Shown one piece after another: positions 9,180 through 16,063 of a stretch of DNA of 47,843 bases. The first letter of the stretch is position 1. Every line of letters begins with the position of its first letter. The notes under the pieces are model-generated. The model searched no databases and was not told the origin of the DNA. It saw only the letters and a list, made by a program, of their open reading frames with translations. The stretch is from Clostridiales bacterium (GTDB lineage: Bacteria; Bacillota; Clostridia; Lachnospirales; Lachnospiraceae): positions 1 through 47,843 of the forward strand of contig JAHABX010000025.1 of the NCBI GenBank assembly GCA_018376135.1. Reading direction: 5' to 3'. The position numbers and the translations under genes were made by a program.

Positions 9180-12100
9180 CAGATCAGTCCCCTCCTTCCC
9201 CGTTCTGTCTTCAGTTTATCTTCCAGTCTGCGGTAAACTCTGCCCGCCAGCTGCTCGATGCTCTCGTCCATCTGAGTCTTCATGGACTTCTGTACCTCTT
9301 TCAGCAGGTAAGAAGCACTCTCTCCCTCCGTCAGAAGCTTCGGGTTGCTCTGGAGAACCTCTCTCACCACTTCCTTCTGCCTCTGAATGATCTTCTCACT
9401 CTGCCGCACGGTGGTCTCCTTCACAGTCTTTAAATTCTCCACGACCTCTTCCACCTGCTTCTGAAGCTTCTGGGTCTTCGGGTCTTCCTGTGTCTTCGAG
9501 TCTTCTGTACTGTATACCATGACTGCGGAATCCATTCCCGGAATCACCACAGTCTCATTTCTCATCTCCATACTCCGGAGCAGACGTGTACGCTGTGCCT
9601 CCGGCAGGGTAATGCTCCTGACATTGTACCGGTATCCGTTCCGAACCTGATAGCTTCGGAGGATCGTTGTCAGCGCCTGTCCTGCCTGTTCCTGATTGAT
9701 CTCCTTCCGGGCATACTCCAGCAGTACCTGCTGCATCCGCTGAATCACCACCGGTCTTGACGCATCCGGAAATCCGTGCGTCCCCTTTCTATATATGGAC
9801 TCTGCCGCCCGATGCATAATCTGCAATACCGGCTGCTGTCCTGGCTGCTGCATAGTCTGTGATACCGGCTGCTGCCATGGATGCTGCATAGTCTGTGATA
9901 CCGGCTGCTGCCATGGATGCTGCATAGTCTGCAATACCGGCTGCTGCCACGGATGCTGCATGAGCAGTGATGCTGTCTGCCGACTAAGCGTCTCCGGCTC
10001 CTGTGAAGGACCATATACCATGGGGATGGGATCCGGCTGTACCATAATTCCCGGATTCTGGCTCTGCAGCTGTCTTTCCTGCTGTACAGAACGCTCCAGT
10101 ATCTGCTCTGCCAGCTGCTTCGTTCTGATCAGAAGCTGCTCTCCTGCAGGCTCCAGCGCTGCCTGAGGATAGGGCGGTTCTGCCGCTGTTTCCTGAAGGA
10201 CAGAAGCGATCACTTCTCTGCGGATCTCCTCCTGTACCTCCTCCGGATACTCCAGATGCATCTGCTCCTGCCGAAACAGGATCTCCGGATGGAGATTCAG
10301 AGGCTTCAGCATCCGCTCTGTAATATCATGAACGATCTGCTCCCGCACTCTGGTCTCTCTCTGTACGGATTCCAGAACGGTCCGCTCATGGATCGATCCG
10401 ACAATATCTGTTGCATTCACTTCCTTCGCAGCTTCCCAGGCAACCTCCTGCCGGATATCATGGGCGGTCTCCTTCACTGCTTCCGCCGTCTCACGAACAG
10501 ACTCTCTCAGAACTTCACTGGATATCTGCTCCACTGTTCTTTGGACGCTGTCACGGATTACAGGCTTCGCTGCTTCCCGCACGCTGTCACGGGATATCTG
10601 CTCCACCGTCCTGCGGACGCTGTCGCTGGTCGCCTGACCGGCAGCCTCTTGTGCTGCCTTCTGTATCTCTTCCTGAACGGTCTCCCTTACGGACTCCCTC
10701 AAAGCATCTGCAGGCGTTTTCTCTTCCTCCAGATATTCCATAGGGACAGAGGAATGATTGACCTTTATCTGCTGCTCACCAGACGGCAGTTCTTCTATGG
10801 TACGGATATCCCGTACAGCCGTCTCCAGACGTGCAGATGCTTCCCTGCTCTTTGTAGGCTCCGCATAACGGGACAATTCCCGGATTCTTTCTGTCTCTGT
10901 TCGCAGATGATCCTGTTCCTGGATCCTTTCTGTCTCTGTATGTAGATGATCCTGTTCCTGAATCCTTTCTGTCTCCGTATGTAGATGATCCTGCTCATGA
11001 ATCCTTTCGACCTCTGTTCTGAGACGCTCCGTCTCACGAACATGATCCTGTTCCTTCTGAAGGATCTCCTGTGACTTATGGATCTCTCTTTCCTTCAGAA
11101 GTCTCTCCTGTTTGAAGAGTCTCTCCTGTTCGAGAAGTTTTTCCTTCTCTCTTGGAAGCATCTCCCGACTTTGAAGCACTTCTTTCTCCGTATACAGATG
11201 ATCCTGCTCATGGATTCTCTCTGTCTCTGTTTGCAGATGATCCTGTTCCCGGATCCTCTCTGCCTCTGTTCGCAGACGATCCTGTTCCCGGATCCTCTCT
11301 GCCTCTGTTCGCAGACGGTCCTGCTCCCGGATAACCTCGACCTCTGTCCTGAGACGATCCGTCTCACGAACATATTCCTGTTCCTTCTGAAGCAGCTCCT
11401 GAGATTCAAGGAGTTCTCTTTCCTTCAGAAGCCTCTCCTGTTCGCGGAGGATCTCCGTCTCTGTACGAAGCTGATCCTGCTCCCGGACGATCTCCTGTAC
11501 AGACTGCCGGACTGTTTCCTTAAATACACGCTCCCTCTCCTCTGTTTCCTGCGTATGTTCTGTATGCTCCGGAACATACTCCAGGCGGAGCGGCGCATGC
11601 ATCATCTGCATCACATTCTGAAATACCTGATTCTGATGCAGTTCCTTTTTCTCCTCCCTCACATACGGATTCCGGTATGTGGGGGCAGCGTATACGCTGC
11701 TGTTATATATATTTTCAAGCTTCCGGAACAGGATCTCCTGCTCCTTTCGCATCTCTGCCTTTTCCTTTGTGTGTTCAAGGCGCATCCGTTCCCGGATCAC
11801 TGTAAGCGCCTCAATGCCCTCTTCCTTCACCAGCTGTCCCAGCTGGCTGCTGAACACGCGGACAATTCTCTCTTCCGCCTGGGGCAGCTCTTCCCTGACA
11901 GTCCTCTCCACCTGCTGTTCTATGGTCGGATACAGCTTTTGGTAGACGTTTTTCTCCAGAATCTGTGTCAGGAAATTCAGATTCTGCTGATAGAGGTGAT
12001 TTTCCTCTATCAGGTTACTGATATGATAGAGATTTGTGACATAATTCTTCTGCTGCCGGATACCCTCCGGTTCTGCCGGTGCTTCATCCTCCAGGAAAAC

Positions 12101-12190
12101 CATCGGCGCCGCATCATAATAATACCCAAAACCGCTGTGCTTCTCTATGAGATTGTTCGCAAAATCAAGAAAACGGTTCAGGGTCTCCAT
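9179..12190 (-). CDS. Long coiled-coil repeat protein, probable tape measure protein
   Basis: A 1003-residue, highly charged protein predicted to be almost all alpha-helix. The N-terminal ~200 residues are non-repetitive. Residues about 240-445 are tandem 13-residue units of the type 'RIREQDRLRTEAE'. Residues about 480-640 are another helical run rich in 'RESVRETV/RDSVRRTVEQIS'. Near residue 745 there are four 12-residue 'MQHPWQQPVLQT' units. The last ~100 residues are again coiled coil. I see no enzyme motif. It lies between the second tube gene and the LysM gene, exactly where tape-measure genes lie in contractile phages, and this synteny is the main argument. Alternatives are a tube-lumen cargo protein or a scaffold. 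The start ATG has AGGAGG 8 bases upstream. Confidence 0.6.
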   Translation of the reverse strand: METLNRFLDFANNLIEKHSGFGYYYDAAPMVFLEDEAPAEPEGIRQQKNYVTNLYHISNLIEENHLYQQNLNFLTQILEKNVYQKLYPTIEQQVERTVREELPQAEERIVRVFSSQLGQLVKEEGIEALTVIRERMRLEHTKEKAEMRKEQEILFRKLENIYNSSVYAAPTYRNPYVREEKKELHQNQVFQNVMQMMHAPLRLEYVPEHTEHTQETEERERVFKETVRQSVQEIVREQDQLRTETEILREQERLLKERELLESQELLQKEQEYVRETDRLRTEVEVIREQDRLRTEAERIREQDRLRTEAERIREQDHLQTETERIHEQDHLYTEKEVLQSREMLPREKEKLLEQERLFKQERLLKEREIHKSQEILQKEQDHVRETERLRTEVERIHEQDHLHTETERIQEQDHLHTETERIQEQDHLRTETERIRELSRYAEPTKSREASARLETAVRDIRTIEELPSGEQQIKVNHSSVPMEYLEEEKTPADALRESVRETVQEEIQKAAQEAAGQATSDSVRRTVEQISRDSVREAAKPVIRDSVQRTVEQISSEVLRESVRETAEAVKETAHDIRQEVAWEAAKEVNATDIVGSIHERTVLESVQRETRVREQIVHDITERMLKPLNLHPEILFRQEQMHLEYPEEVQEEIRREVIASVLQETAAEPPYPQAALEPAGEQLLIRTKQLAEQILERSVQQERQLQSQNPGIMVQPDPIPMVYGPSQEPETLSRQTASLLMQHPWQQPVLQTMQHPWQQPVSQTMQHPWQQPVSQTMQQPGQQPVLQIMHRAAESIYRKGTHGFPDASRPVVIQRMQQVLLEYARKEINQEQAGQALTTILRSYQVRNGYRYNVRSITLPEAQRTRLLRSMEMRNETVVIPGMDSAVMVYSTEDSKTQEDPKTQKLQKQVEEVVENLKTVKETTVRQSEKIIQRQKEVVREVLQSNPKLLTEGESASYLLKEVQKSMKTQMDESIEQLAGRVYRRLEDKLKTERGRRGLI
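9825..9968 (-). repeat. In-frame 36-bp tandem repeats (12-residue QQP units)
   Basis: Four consecutive near-identical 36-bp units encode MQHPWQQPV(L/S)QT-like peptides inside the probable tape measure gene. Two of the copies differ by only a few bases. The period is a multiple of three, so copy-number change keeps the reading frame. It is a proline/glutamine-rich break in an otherwise helical protein. Confidence 0.85.
10870..11440 (-). repeat. In-frame 39-bp tandem repeats forming two related blocks
   Basis: 39-bp units encode 13-residue (E/R)QDHLRTETERI-like peptides. There are two blocks, about 10881-11037 and 11194-11350. Each is followed by a related stretch encoding ETDRL, QKEQE and LLKERE motifs (about 11030-11120 and 11350-11440). 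The layout suggests an internal duplication of roughly 320 bp on top of 39-bp slippage. All changes preserve the frame. Confidence 0.8.
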
Positions 12191-12209
12191 CTGTCAGCCT
12201 CCTGTATTT

Positions 12210-12731
12210 TTATGGTCTCCACCATGCACTGTTGGATGTACTTCCATCCTCCTCCAGCGTCCGGTACACGATCTCCATGGTTCCAATCACGATCTGACTG
12301 GAAGAAGCGTTCATCTCCGCCACTGAGATCTTCTTAACCGTACATCCCCGCATATAATAGGATTTCACCGGCGCTCCGTCTCCGCCAAGAACATAGACCG
12401 CTATCTCCTTGCAGAACTGATACCCCGGTTCATAGAGGGTAAATTCCATTTCATCGGTCAGAAGCCCTCTTGACAGCGTCAGTACCTTTTCCGAACCGGA
12501 TGGCTTGTTCAGGCTGTAGACCATACGGTTCTGTCCGCCTTCCTGAATGATCTCCGTCTCCATCTCCATACTCAGACCGGAAACACTCTGAAAAGGAATC
12601 ATTTTGCCTTCCAGATAGACAGCAAAATTATAACCCCTGCGAAATATTTCCGAAGGCTTCATGGAGCTTTTCTTCACAGATGTGGAATTCTTCTGGTTGG
12701 TTCTGTTTTTCTGTATGATACTGTTCGCCAT
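12210..12731 (-). CDS. Second gp19-like tail tube protein (Afp5/Pvc5-type, tube initiator)
   Basis: The 173-residue protein belongs to the contractile-tail tube family: 'YNFAVYLEGKMIPFQSVSGL' at about residues 34-53 and 'VKKISVAEMNASSSQIVIGT' near residue 140 are typical. Compared with the main tube gene it has ~25 extra basic, polar N-terminal residues and a short tail rich in serine and tryptophan. In Pvc/Afp a second tube paralog forms the ring touching the baseplate, so a tube-initiator role is inferred. It follows the chaperone/DUF6760 frames with an AAAGGAG site. Confidence 0.85.
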   Translation of the reverse strand: MANSIIQKNRTNQKNSTSVKKSSMKPSEIFRRGYNFAVYLEGKMIPFQSVSGLSMEMETEIIQEGGQNRMVYSLNKPSGSEKVLTLSRGLLTDEMEFTLYEPGYQFCKEIAVYVLGGDGAPVKSYYMRGCTVKKISVAEMNASSSQIVIGTMEIVYRTLEEDGSTSNSAWWRP

Positions 12732-12748
12732 ACCGCCAGCTCCTTTAC

Positions 12749-12940
12749 CTAAAGTTCAAATATATTTTTCGGTTTCCCGGATACCTTCTTATGGATCTCC
12801 GAGATCTCAGCGCAGAATCTCCGTCTCGTCTGATGATCCATCTGCATCACCGATTCGTAGCCCCAGTGGAAATAGTACGCCACAAAAGCGACCTCCTTAT
12901 AGAGCTCATCCTCCGGATAGACGACTATTCCGCCCTCATA
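12749..12940 (-). CDS. DUF6760-like protein; no canonical start, probably made by -1 frameshift
   Basis: This reading frame encodes 'VVYPEDELYKEVAFVAYYF' followed by 'HWGYESVMQMDHQTRRRFC', which matches my memory of the small DUF6760 family found in eCIS loci. The frame opens after a TGA at 12956-12958 and ends with TAG at 12749. Before the conserved N-terminus there is no ATG, GTG or TTG. The coordinates given start at TAT, the first codon read after a -1 slip on A AAT TTT (12940-12946) in the upstream gene. The fusion would be about 181 residues with 63 contributed here. Alternatives are initiation at the ATA at 12928, where homologs seem to begin, or at GTG 12883. The GTG has AAGGAGG well placed but would remove conserved residues. 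No RNA or protein data are available to decide. Confidence 0.75.
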   Translation of the reverse strand, partial: YEGGIVVYPEDELYKEVAFVAYYFHWGYESVMQMDHQTRRRFCAEISEIHKKVSGKPKNIFEL

Positions 12941-13293
12941 AAATTTACCGGCTTCTCAAACTTTTCCCCGCAGTGCGGACATACACATTTTTCCGTCAGT
13001 GCATCCATGGAATTAATGGTCTGGTACATATTCTGTAAAAATGTCAGATCTGCGGAGAAGAACTTCTCCACCGTTGCCGGACGAATGTTCTGTACCGTTC
13101 CAAGGGAAGTGATCACACGGGACAAAAGGATGATCGTCAGATATCCCGGATTGTTCACCACTCTCGGATCACGAAGCGGAAGGATCTCGTCTGCCGCAGT
13201 GGCAAGACGCATGGTTCCCTTTTTGTGTACTTCGCCACTCTCGTCCACATAACCTTTCGGAAGCTCAAATTCAAATTCAGTAATCAGTTCCAT
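12925..13293 (-). CDS. Small eCIS protein with zinc-knuckle-like motif, probable tail assembly chaperone
   Basis: A 122-residue protein from the ATG at 13293 (GGAGG 8 bases upstream; a TTG at 13299 would be too close to it). The N-terminal half is beta-like ('ITEFEFELPKGYVDESGEV'). The middle contains 'RDPRVVNNPGYLTIILLSRV', a pattern seen in small proteins next to the tube in eCIS and phage tails. The C-terminus has CVCPHCGEKFEKP, a compact Cys/His cluster that may bind zinc. It sits directly after the tube gene, the position of phage tail-assembly chaperones such as lambda G. Its last codons contain the slippery A AAT TTT and overlap the DUF6760 frame. The chaperone role is inferred from position and the frameshift arrangement. 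Confidence 0.72.
   Translation of the reverse strand: MELITEFEFELPKGYVDESGEVHKKGTMRLATAADEILPLRDPRVVNNPGYLTIILLSRVITSLGTVQNIRPATVEKFFSADLTFLQNMYQTINSMDALTEKCVCPHCGEKFEKPVNFMRAE
12940..12946 (-). promoter_or_regulatory. Candidate -1 ribosomal slippery heptamer A AAT TTT
   Basis: On the minus strand the zero frame reads GTA AAT TTT ATG, giving X XXY YYZ = A AAT TTT. A -1 shift enters the DUF6760 frame, which is open only from 12955 downward, while the zero frame stops at 12925. The heptamer therefore sits in a 31-base window where both frames are open. I see only a weak 4-bp stem downstream (ATCC/GGAT) and no clear upstream Shine-Dalgarno-like stimulator. Confidence 0.65.
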
Positions 13294-13320
13294 CTGCAAA
13301 TCCTCCGTGCTTTTTTATGA

Positions 13321-13353
13321 GAGCCGGTCCCCCGGTTACGGGGGACCATGCTC
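13321..13353 (-). promoter_or_regulatory. Strong intercistronic hairpin after the tube gene
   Basis: A perfect 9-bp GC-rich stem (13326-13334 with 13339-13347) closes a 4-base loop. GAGC/GCTC arms extend it at 13321-13324 and 13350-13353. On the minus strand it is not followed by a U-run, so it is unlikely to be a full terminator. It lies in the 75-base gap between the tube stop and the chaperone-like gene. A role in protecting the abundant sheath/tube message 3' end, or in partial attenuation, is inferred. Confidence 0.7.
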
Positions 13354-13374
13354 TGAATTGTTTCTATGTGCTTA

Positions 13375-13818
13375 CTAGCTCTCTCTTGTCATGGACTCGT
13401 ATACCAGTTCCACACTCTCGAATGCGATCTCGCTGGAGCTTGCATTGAAGTCAGGCGCTGTATACTTGCTGGGCCATGCATTGGTCAGGGTCCATACTGC
13501 CAGTGCAGTGGATCCGTCATCATCAAACAGTGTAATGGTCACCGCTTTGTTGTGATCCTCACCCAGAGAAGTTCCGGTGGAGATCGCGGTCACCCACTCG
13601 TAGAAGCTTAATGAGCTGGTCATGCCCCATTTCAGCGTTACGTTGCCGAATTTGGTAAGACCGTTCATTTTTCTGGACCAGTTAACGCCCTCGTCACCGG
13701 TACGATACTCGATCACGTCGATGCTTGCGTCAAAACCGCTCACCTCAGAGAAGCTCGCCTCGGTAATGCCGTCGATCTCGACCTTATAATTATATTTTTT
13801 AAATGGATATGCTGCCAC
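13375..13818 (-). CDS. Main tail tube protein (gp19/Hcp-like, Afp1/Pvc1-type)
   Basis: The 147-residue protein is a clear contractile-tail tube subunit: 'PFKKYNYKVEIDGITEASFSEVSGFD' (split over residues 5-30), 'VNWSRKMNGLTKFGNVTLKWG' around residue 44 and 'FNASSSEIAFESVELVYESM' at the C-terminus. Hexamers stack to form the inner tube that carries cargo. It starts with GTG at 13818 behind a strong AAAGGAGG site 9 bases upstream and follows the sheath gene by 35 bases. Length is normal for the family. Confidence 0.95.
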   Translation of the reverse strand: MAAYPFKKYNYKVEIDGITEASFSEVSGFDASIDVIEYRTGDEGVNWSRKMNGLTKFGNVTLKWGMTSSLSFYEWVTAISTGTSLGEDHNKAVTITLFDDDGSTALAVWTLTNAWPSKYTAPDFNASSSEIAFESVELVYESMTRES

Positions 13819-13853
13819 TGTTCTATTCCTCCTTTACCTTTCTTCCGTGTGCC

Positions 13854-15572
13854 TTATGACTCTTCCATAAACTGCGTGATTCTGAAGATTACGAATTCAG
13901 CAGGTCTGCTCGGAGCTACGCCGATCTCGCAGATCAGACGACCGTTCAGGATATCGCTCTGGGACATGGTGTCTCTTCCGATATTTACATAGAATGCCTG
14001 ATCTTCTGTGGTTCCTACCAGCGCGCCGCTTCTCCACATGTCGCGTAAGAAAGCACGGATGGTTCTTCCGACTCTTGCCCACAGCATCTCATCGTTCGGC
14101 TCAAATACTGCCCAGTTGGTCTGGGATTTGATGCTCTCCTCAAGATAGATGAAGAGACGGCGAACGTTGACATATTTCCAGAGGCTGTTGCTGGAGCAGG
14201 TTCTTGCGCCCCATACACGGATACCCTGTCCCGGAAGTGCACGGATCAGGTTCACGCCTGCCGGATTCAGCACATCCTGTTCTGCCTTGTTGTACAGACA
14301 GGAAAGTCCGATGCAGTTGTAAACGACTTCATTTGCAGGCGCTTTATGTACGCCGCGCTCAATATCGCTTCTTGCATAGATACCGCATACAGCGCCTGAT
14401 GGCGGAATGTAAGCAGGTTTCTTGTTCAGCACATCATAGATCTGGATCCACGGATGATACATTGCAGCATAATCGGAATCGATCTTCTCTCTGTGAGCCA
14501 GTACATCCTGCGGCTTGGTCAGCTCCTGCGGAACATCCAGAACTGCGAAGCATGCGCCGGTATTGGTGCAGTGAGTAACAAGAGCAAGCTGTACAGCCGG
14601 GCTTGTAACGCCTGGGATCGCCATGAGGCTTACATTGTTGATCTCCTTGAATGCAGCCAGACCGGTCCTCTTGCCGGGACCTCCGTCCACGCCCATGAAA
14701 ATGTCATCGGTGACGCCCTTCTTACCGCCGTCAGATCCGCCTGCCAGGAAGACAACTGCCTTCTCCGGGTCCGGAGCTGCCGTGAAGATGGATAACGGAT
14801 TCACTGCATCCTTCGGCTCGCCTGCAGCCACATCTACCAGATCGGATTTTGCCATGATCTTGGTGATATAAGAAGCAGAATTGATGTTCAGGGAAACTCC
14901 CTCGTAGATCTCTACATTGTCTTTGTACGCCACTTCCACATTCATCTCGCATACAGACAGAAGCTTCTTCGGAACCGGATTCTTGTCTACCAGATCCTCC
15001 TTTACCGGAGCTGCCAGGGTAATGGTATTGCCCTGAGCCATAGCGATCTTGTTGTAGCCAACTACCTTGCCGTTGTTGCGGATCACGATGGTATCGCCTT
15101 CTGAGAAAGCAGAGCCGTTTGCCACGGTATATACCTTACCGGAAGCGTCATCTCCGGTCACTTCCAGAACAGCGGTTTTACCCTTGTTTGCTGCTACTGC
15201 GGTAACCTTGATCTCGTTGCCCCATTTTCCCGGATTCTTTGCTGCGATGCTGATTCCGTTTGCGGATACAGCCGCCGGTGCTGCGTCGGCAGCAACCGTA
15301 CGCATTACATAACAGCGGGAACCGCCGTTTGCAAAGAACTGCTCTACTGCATAAGCCAGATAACGGTACTCACCATAGGTGCTCTCCGGAAGATATCCTC
15401 CGAATTTTCTGTTGAAATCTGCAAAGCTGGTCACAAACTCCGGTGTTCCCATTACTTTACCTTTTTCTGCCATACCAACAAAGCCTGCGGTACTGGTGCT
15501 GACACCCTCCATTGGTCTCATACCGGATTCAAATTCCTCTACATATACTCCTGGGGATAAATATTCTGCCAT
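13854..15572 (-). CDS. Contractile tail sheath protein
   Basis: A 572-residue sheath subunit. The N-terminus 'YLSPGVYVEEFESG' and the C-terminal core 'NWAVFEPNDEMLWARVGRTI' (about residues 486-505) and 'FYVNIGRDTMSQSDI' (about 527-541) are diagnostic. Residues ~100-260 form an insertion rich in glycine, alanine and valine, likely the domain exposed on the outside. This is the only sheath gene seen; Afp and Pvc loci have several paralogs. The ATG at 15572 is the only start that avoids an in-frame TAA upstream, yet it has no Shine-Dalgarno at normal distance. The strong AAAGGAGG lies 38 bases upstream (see the leader entry). The tube gene follows by 35 bases. Confidence 0.95.
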   Translation of the reverse strand: MAEYLSPGVYVEEFESGMRPMEGVSTSTAGFVGMAEKGKVMGTPEFVTSFADFNRKFGGYLPESTYGEYRYLAYAVEQFFANGGSRCYVMRTVAADAAPAAVSANGISIAAKNPGKWGNEIKVTAVAANKGKTAVLEVTGDDASGKVYTVANGSAFSEGDTIVIRNNGKVVGYNKIAMAQGNTITLAAPVKEDLVDKNPVPKKLLSVCEMNVEVAYKDNVEIYEGVSLNINSASYITKIMAKSDLVDVAAGEPKDAVNPLSIFTAAPDPEKAVVFLAGGSDGGKKGVTDDIFMGVDGGPGKRTGLAAFKEINNVSLMAIPGVTSPAVQLALVTHCTNTGACFAVLDVPQELTKPQDVLAHREKIDSDYAAMYHPWIQIYDVLNKKPAYIPPSGAVCGIYARSDIERGVHKAPANEVVYNCIGLSCLYNKAEQDVLNPAGVNLIRALPGQGIRVWGARTCSSNSLWKYVNVRRLFIYLEESIKSQTNWAVFEPNDEMLWARVGRTIRAFLRDMWRSGALVGTTEDQAFYVNIGRDTMSQSDILNGRLICEIGVAPSRPAEFVIFRITQFMEES

Positions 15573-15671
15573 GTCTTTTTTTGGTTTTGAAGCTTATGCT
15601 TCTCACCCATCCTCCTTTCGGTTTTTCATTTTATTGGTTTATTGTCCACAACTCTATGGAACCATAGTTGT
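15573..15671 (-). promoter_or_regulatory. Sheath mRNA leader with stop-codon hairpin and distant ribosome site
   Basis: An imperfect hairpin (15648-15659 with 15662-15671, one two-base bulge) spans the stop of the PAAR-like gene. Further down, AAAGGAGG is followed by a small GAAGC-ATAA-GCTTC stem and an A-rich stretch, and only then the sheath ATG, 38 bases after the GGAGG. A possible short frame beginning at GTG, four bases after the ribosome site, would overlap the sheath start out of frame. The leader suggests translational control or RNA processing before the sheath gene. The role is inferred. Confidence 0.5.
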
Positions 15672-16046
15672 CGTGGCAGGACCGGGGTTTAACACCTGTA
15701 TGACCCCTGCCCAGTTACACATGCATTTACATGTGTTATTCACTGCGGGTTTGCCTCCCACCAACACGGTAGGGGAACCCGGTGCCCATGGTGCTGCAAT
15801 AACCGGAATACACGGCATGGGAGTCAGTACCCCCAATGCAGCGGCTGTCGCGGCTGCCACCTGTGGATTTGCCATGGAAGTGCACATTCCGAATGGCATG
15901 ATGTTCATCATCGGAACATTGTCCGTGATACAGGCCGGCGGCATATTGCTGCACAGGATCCTGGCTGCCGGGAGAACGTTCAGTACAGACGGCGCCATTC
16001 CAAAGCTGCACATAAGCTGTGCTCCCGACGTTACGATGATAGACAC
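15654..16046 (-). CDS. DUF4280 PAAR-like spike-tip protein
   Basis: A 130-residue protein of the DUF4280 PAAR-like family. Recognisable parts are an 'SFGMAPS' turn, 'PMMNIMPFGMCTSMANPQVA' (about residues 45-64), 'PWAPGSPTVLVGGKPA' (about 87-102) and the cysteine cluster TCKCMC. Eight cysteines are present, consistent with a metal-stabilised cone that caps the gp5-like needle. I prefer a GTG start at 16046, six bases after GGAGG; a TTG at 16050-16052 would touch the ribosome site. Here it lies upstream of the sheath gene, not beside the spike and wedge genes as Afp10 does. Confidence 0.87.
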   Translation of the reverse strand: MSIIVTSGAQLMCSFGMAPSVLNVLPAARILCSNMPPACITDNVPMMNIMPFGMCTSMANPQVAAATAAALGVLTPMPCIPVIAAPWAPGSPTVLVGGKPAVNNTCKCMCNWAGVIQVLNPGPATTTMVP

Positions 16047-16063
16047 ATTCAACCTCCTCTCCT

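Noticed and set aside
9800..11450. Possible CRISPR array because of regular 36-39 bp repeats
   Set aside because: The repeats are contiguous with no unique spacers, are multiples of three and encode regular helical or QQP peptide units in one long frame. No cas genes are present.
13321..13353. Full transcription terminator after the tube gene
   Set aside because: The stem is strong but no U-run follows on the minus strand, and essential tail genes continue directly downstream.
282..16046. Prophage or R-type tailocin
   Set aside because: No capsid, terminase, portal, integrase or lysis genes are seen. DUF4255, DUF4280, DUF6760 and Afp15-type AAA+ ATPases point to an eCIS.
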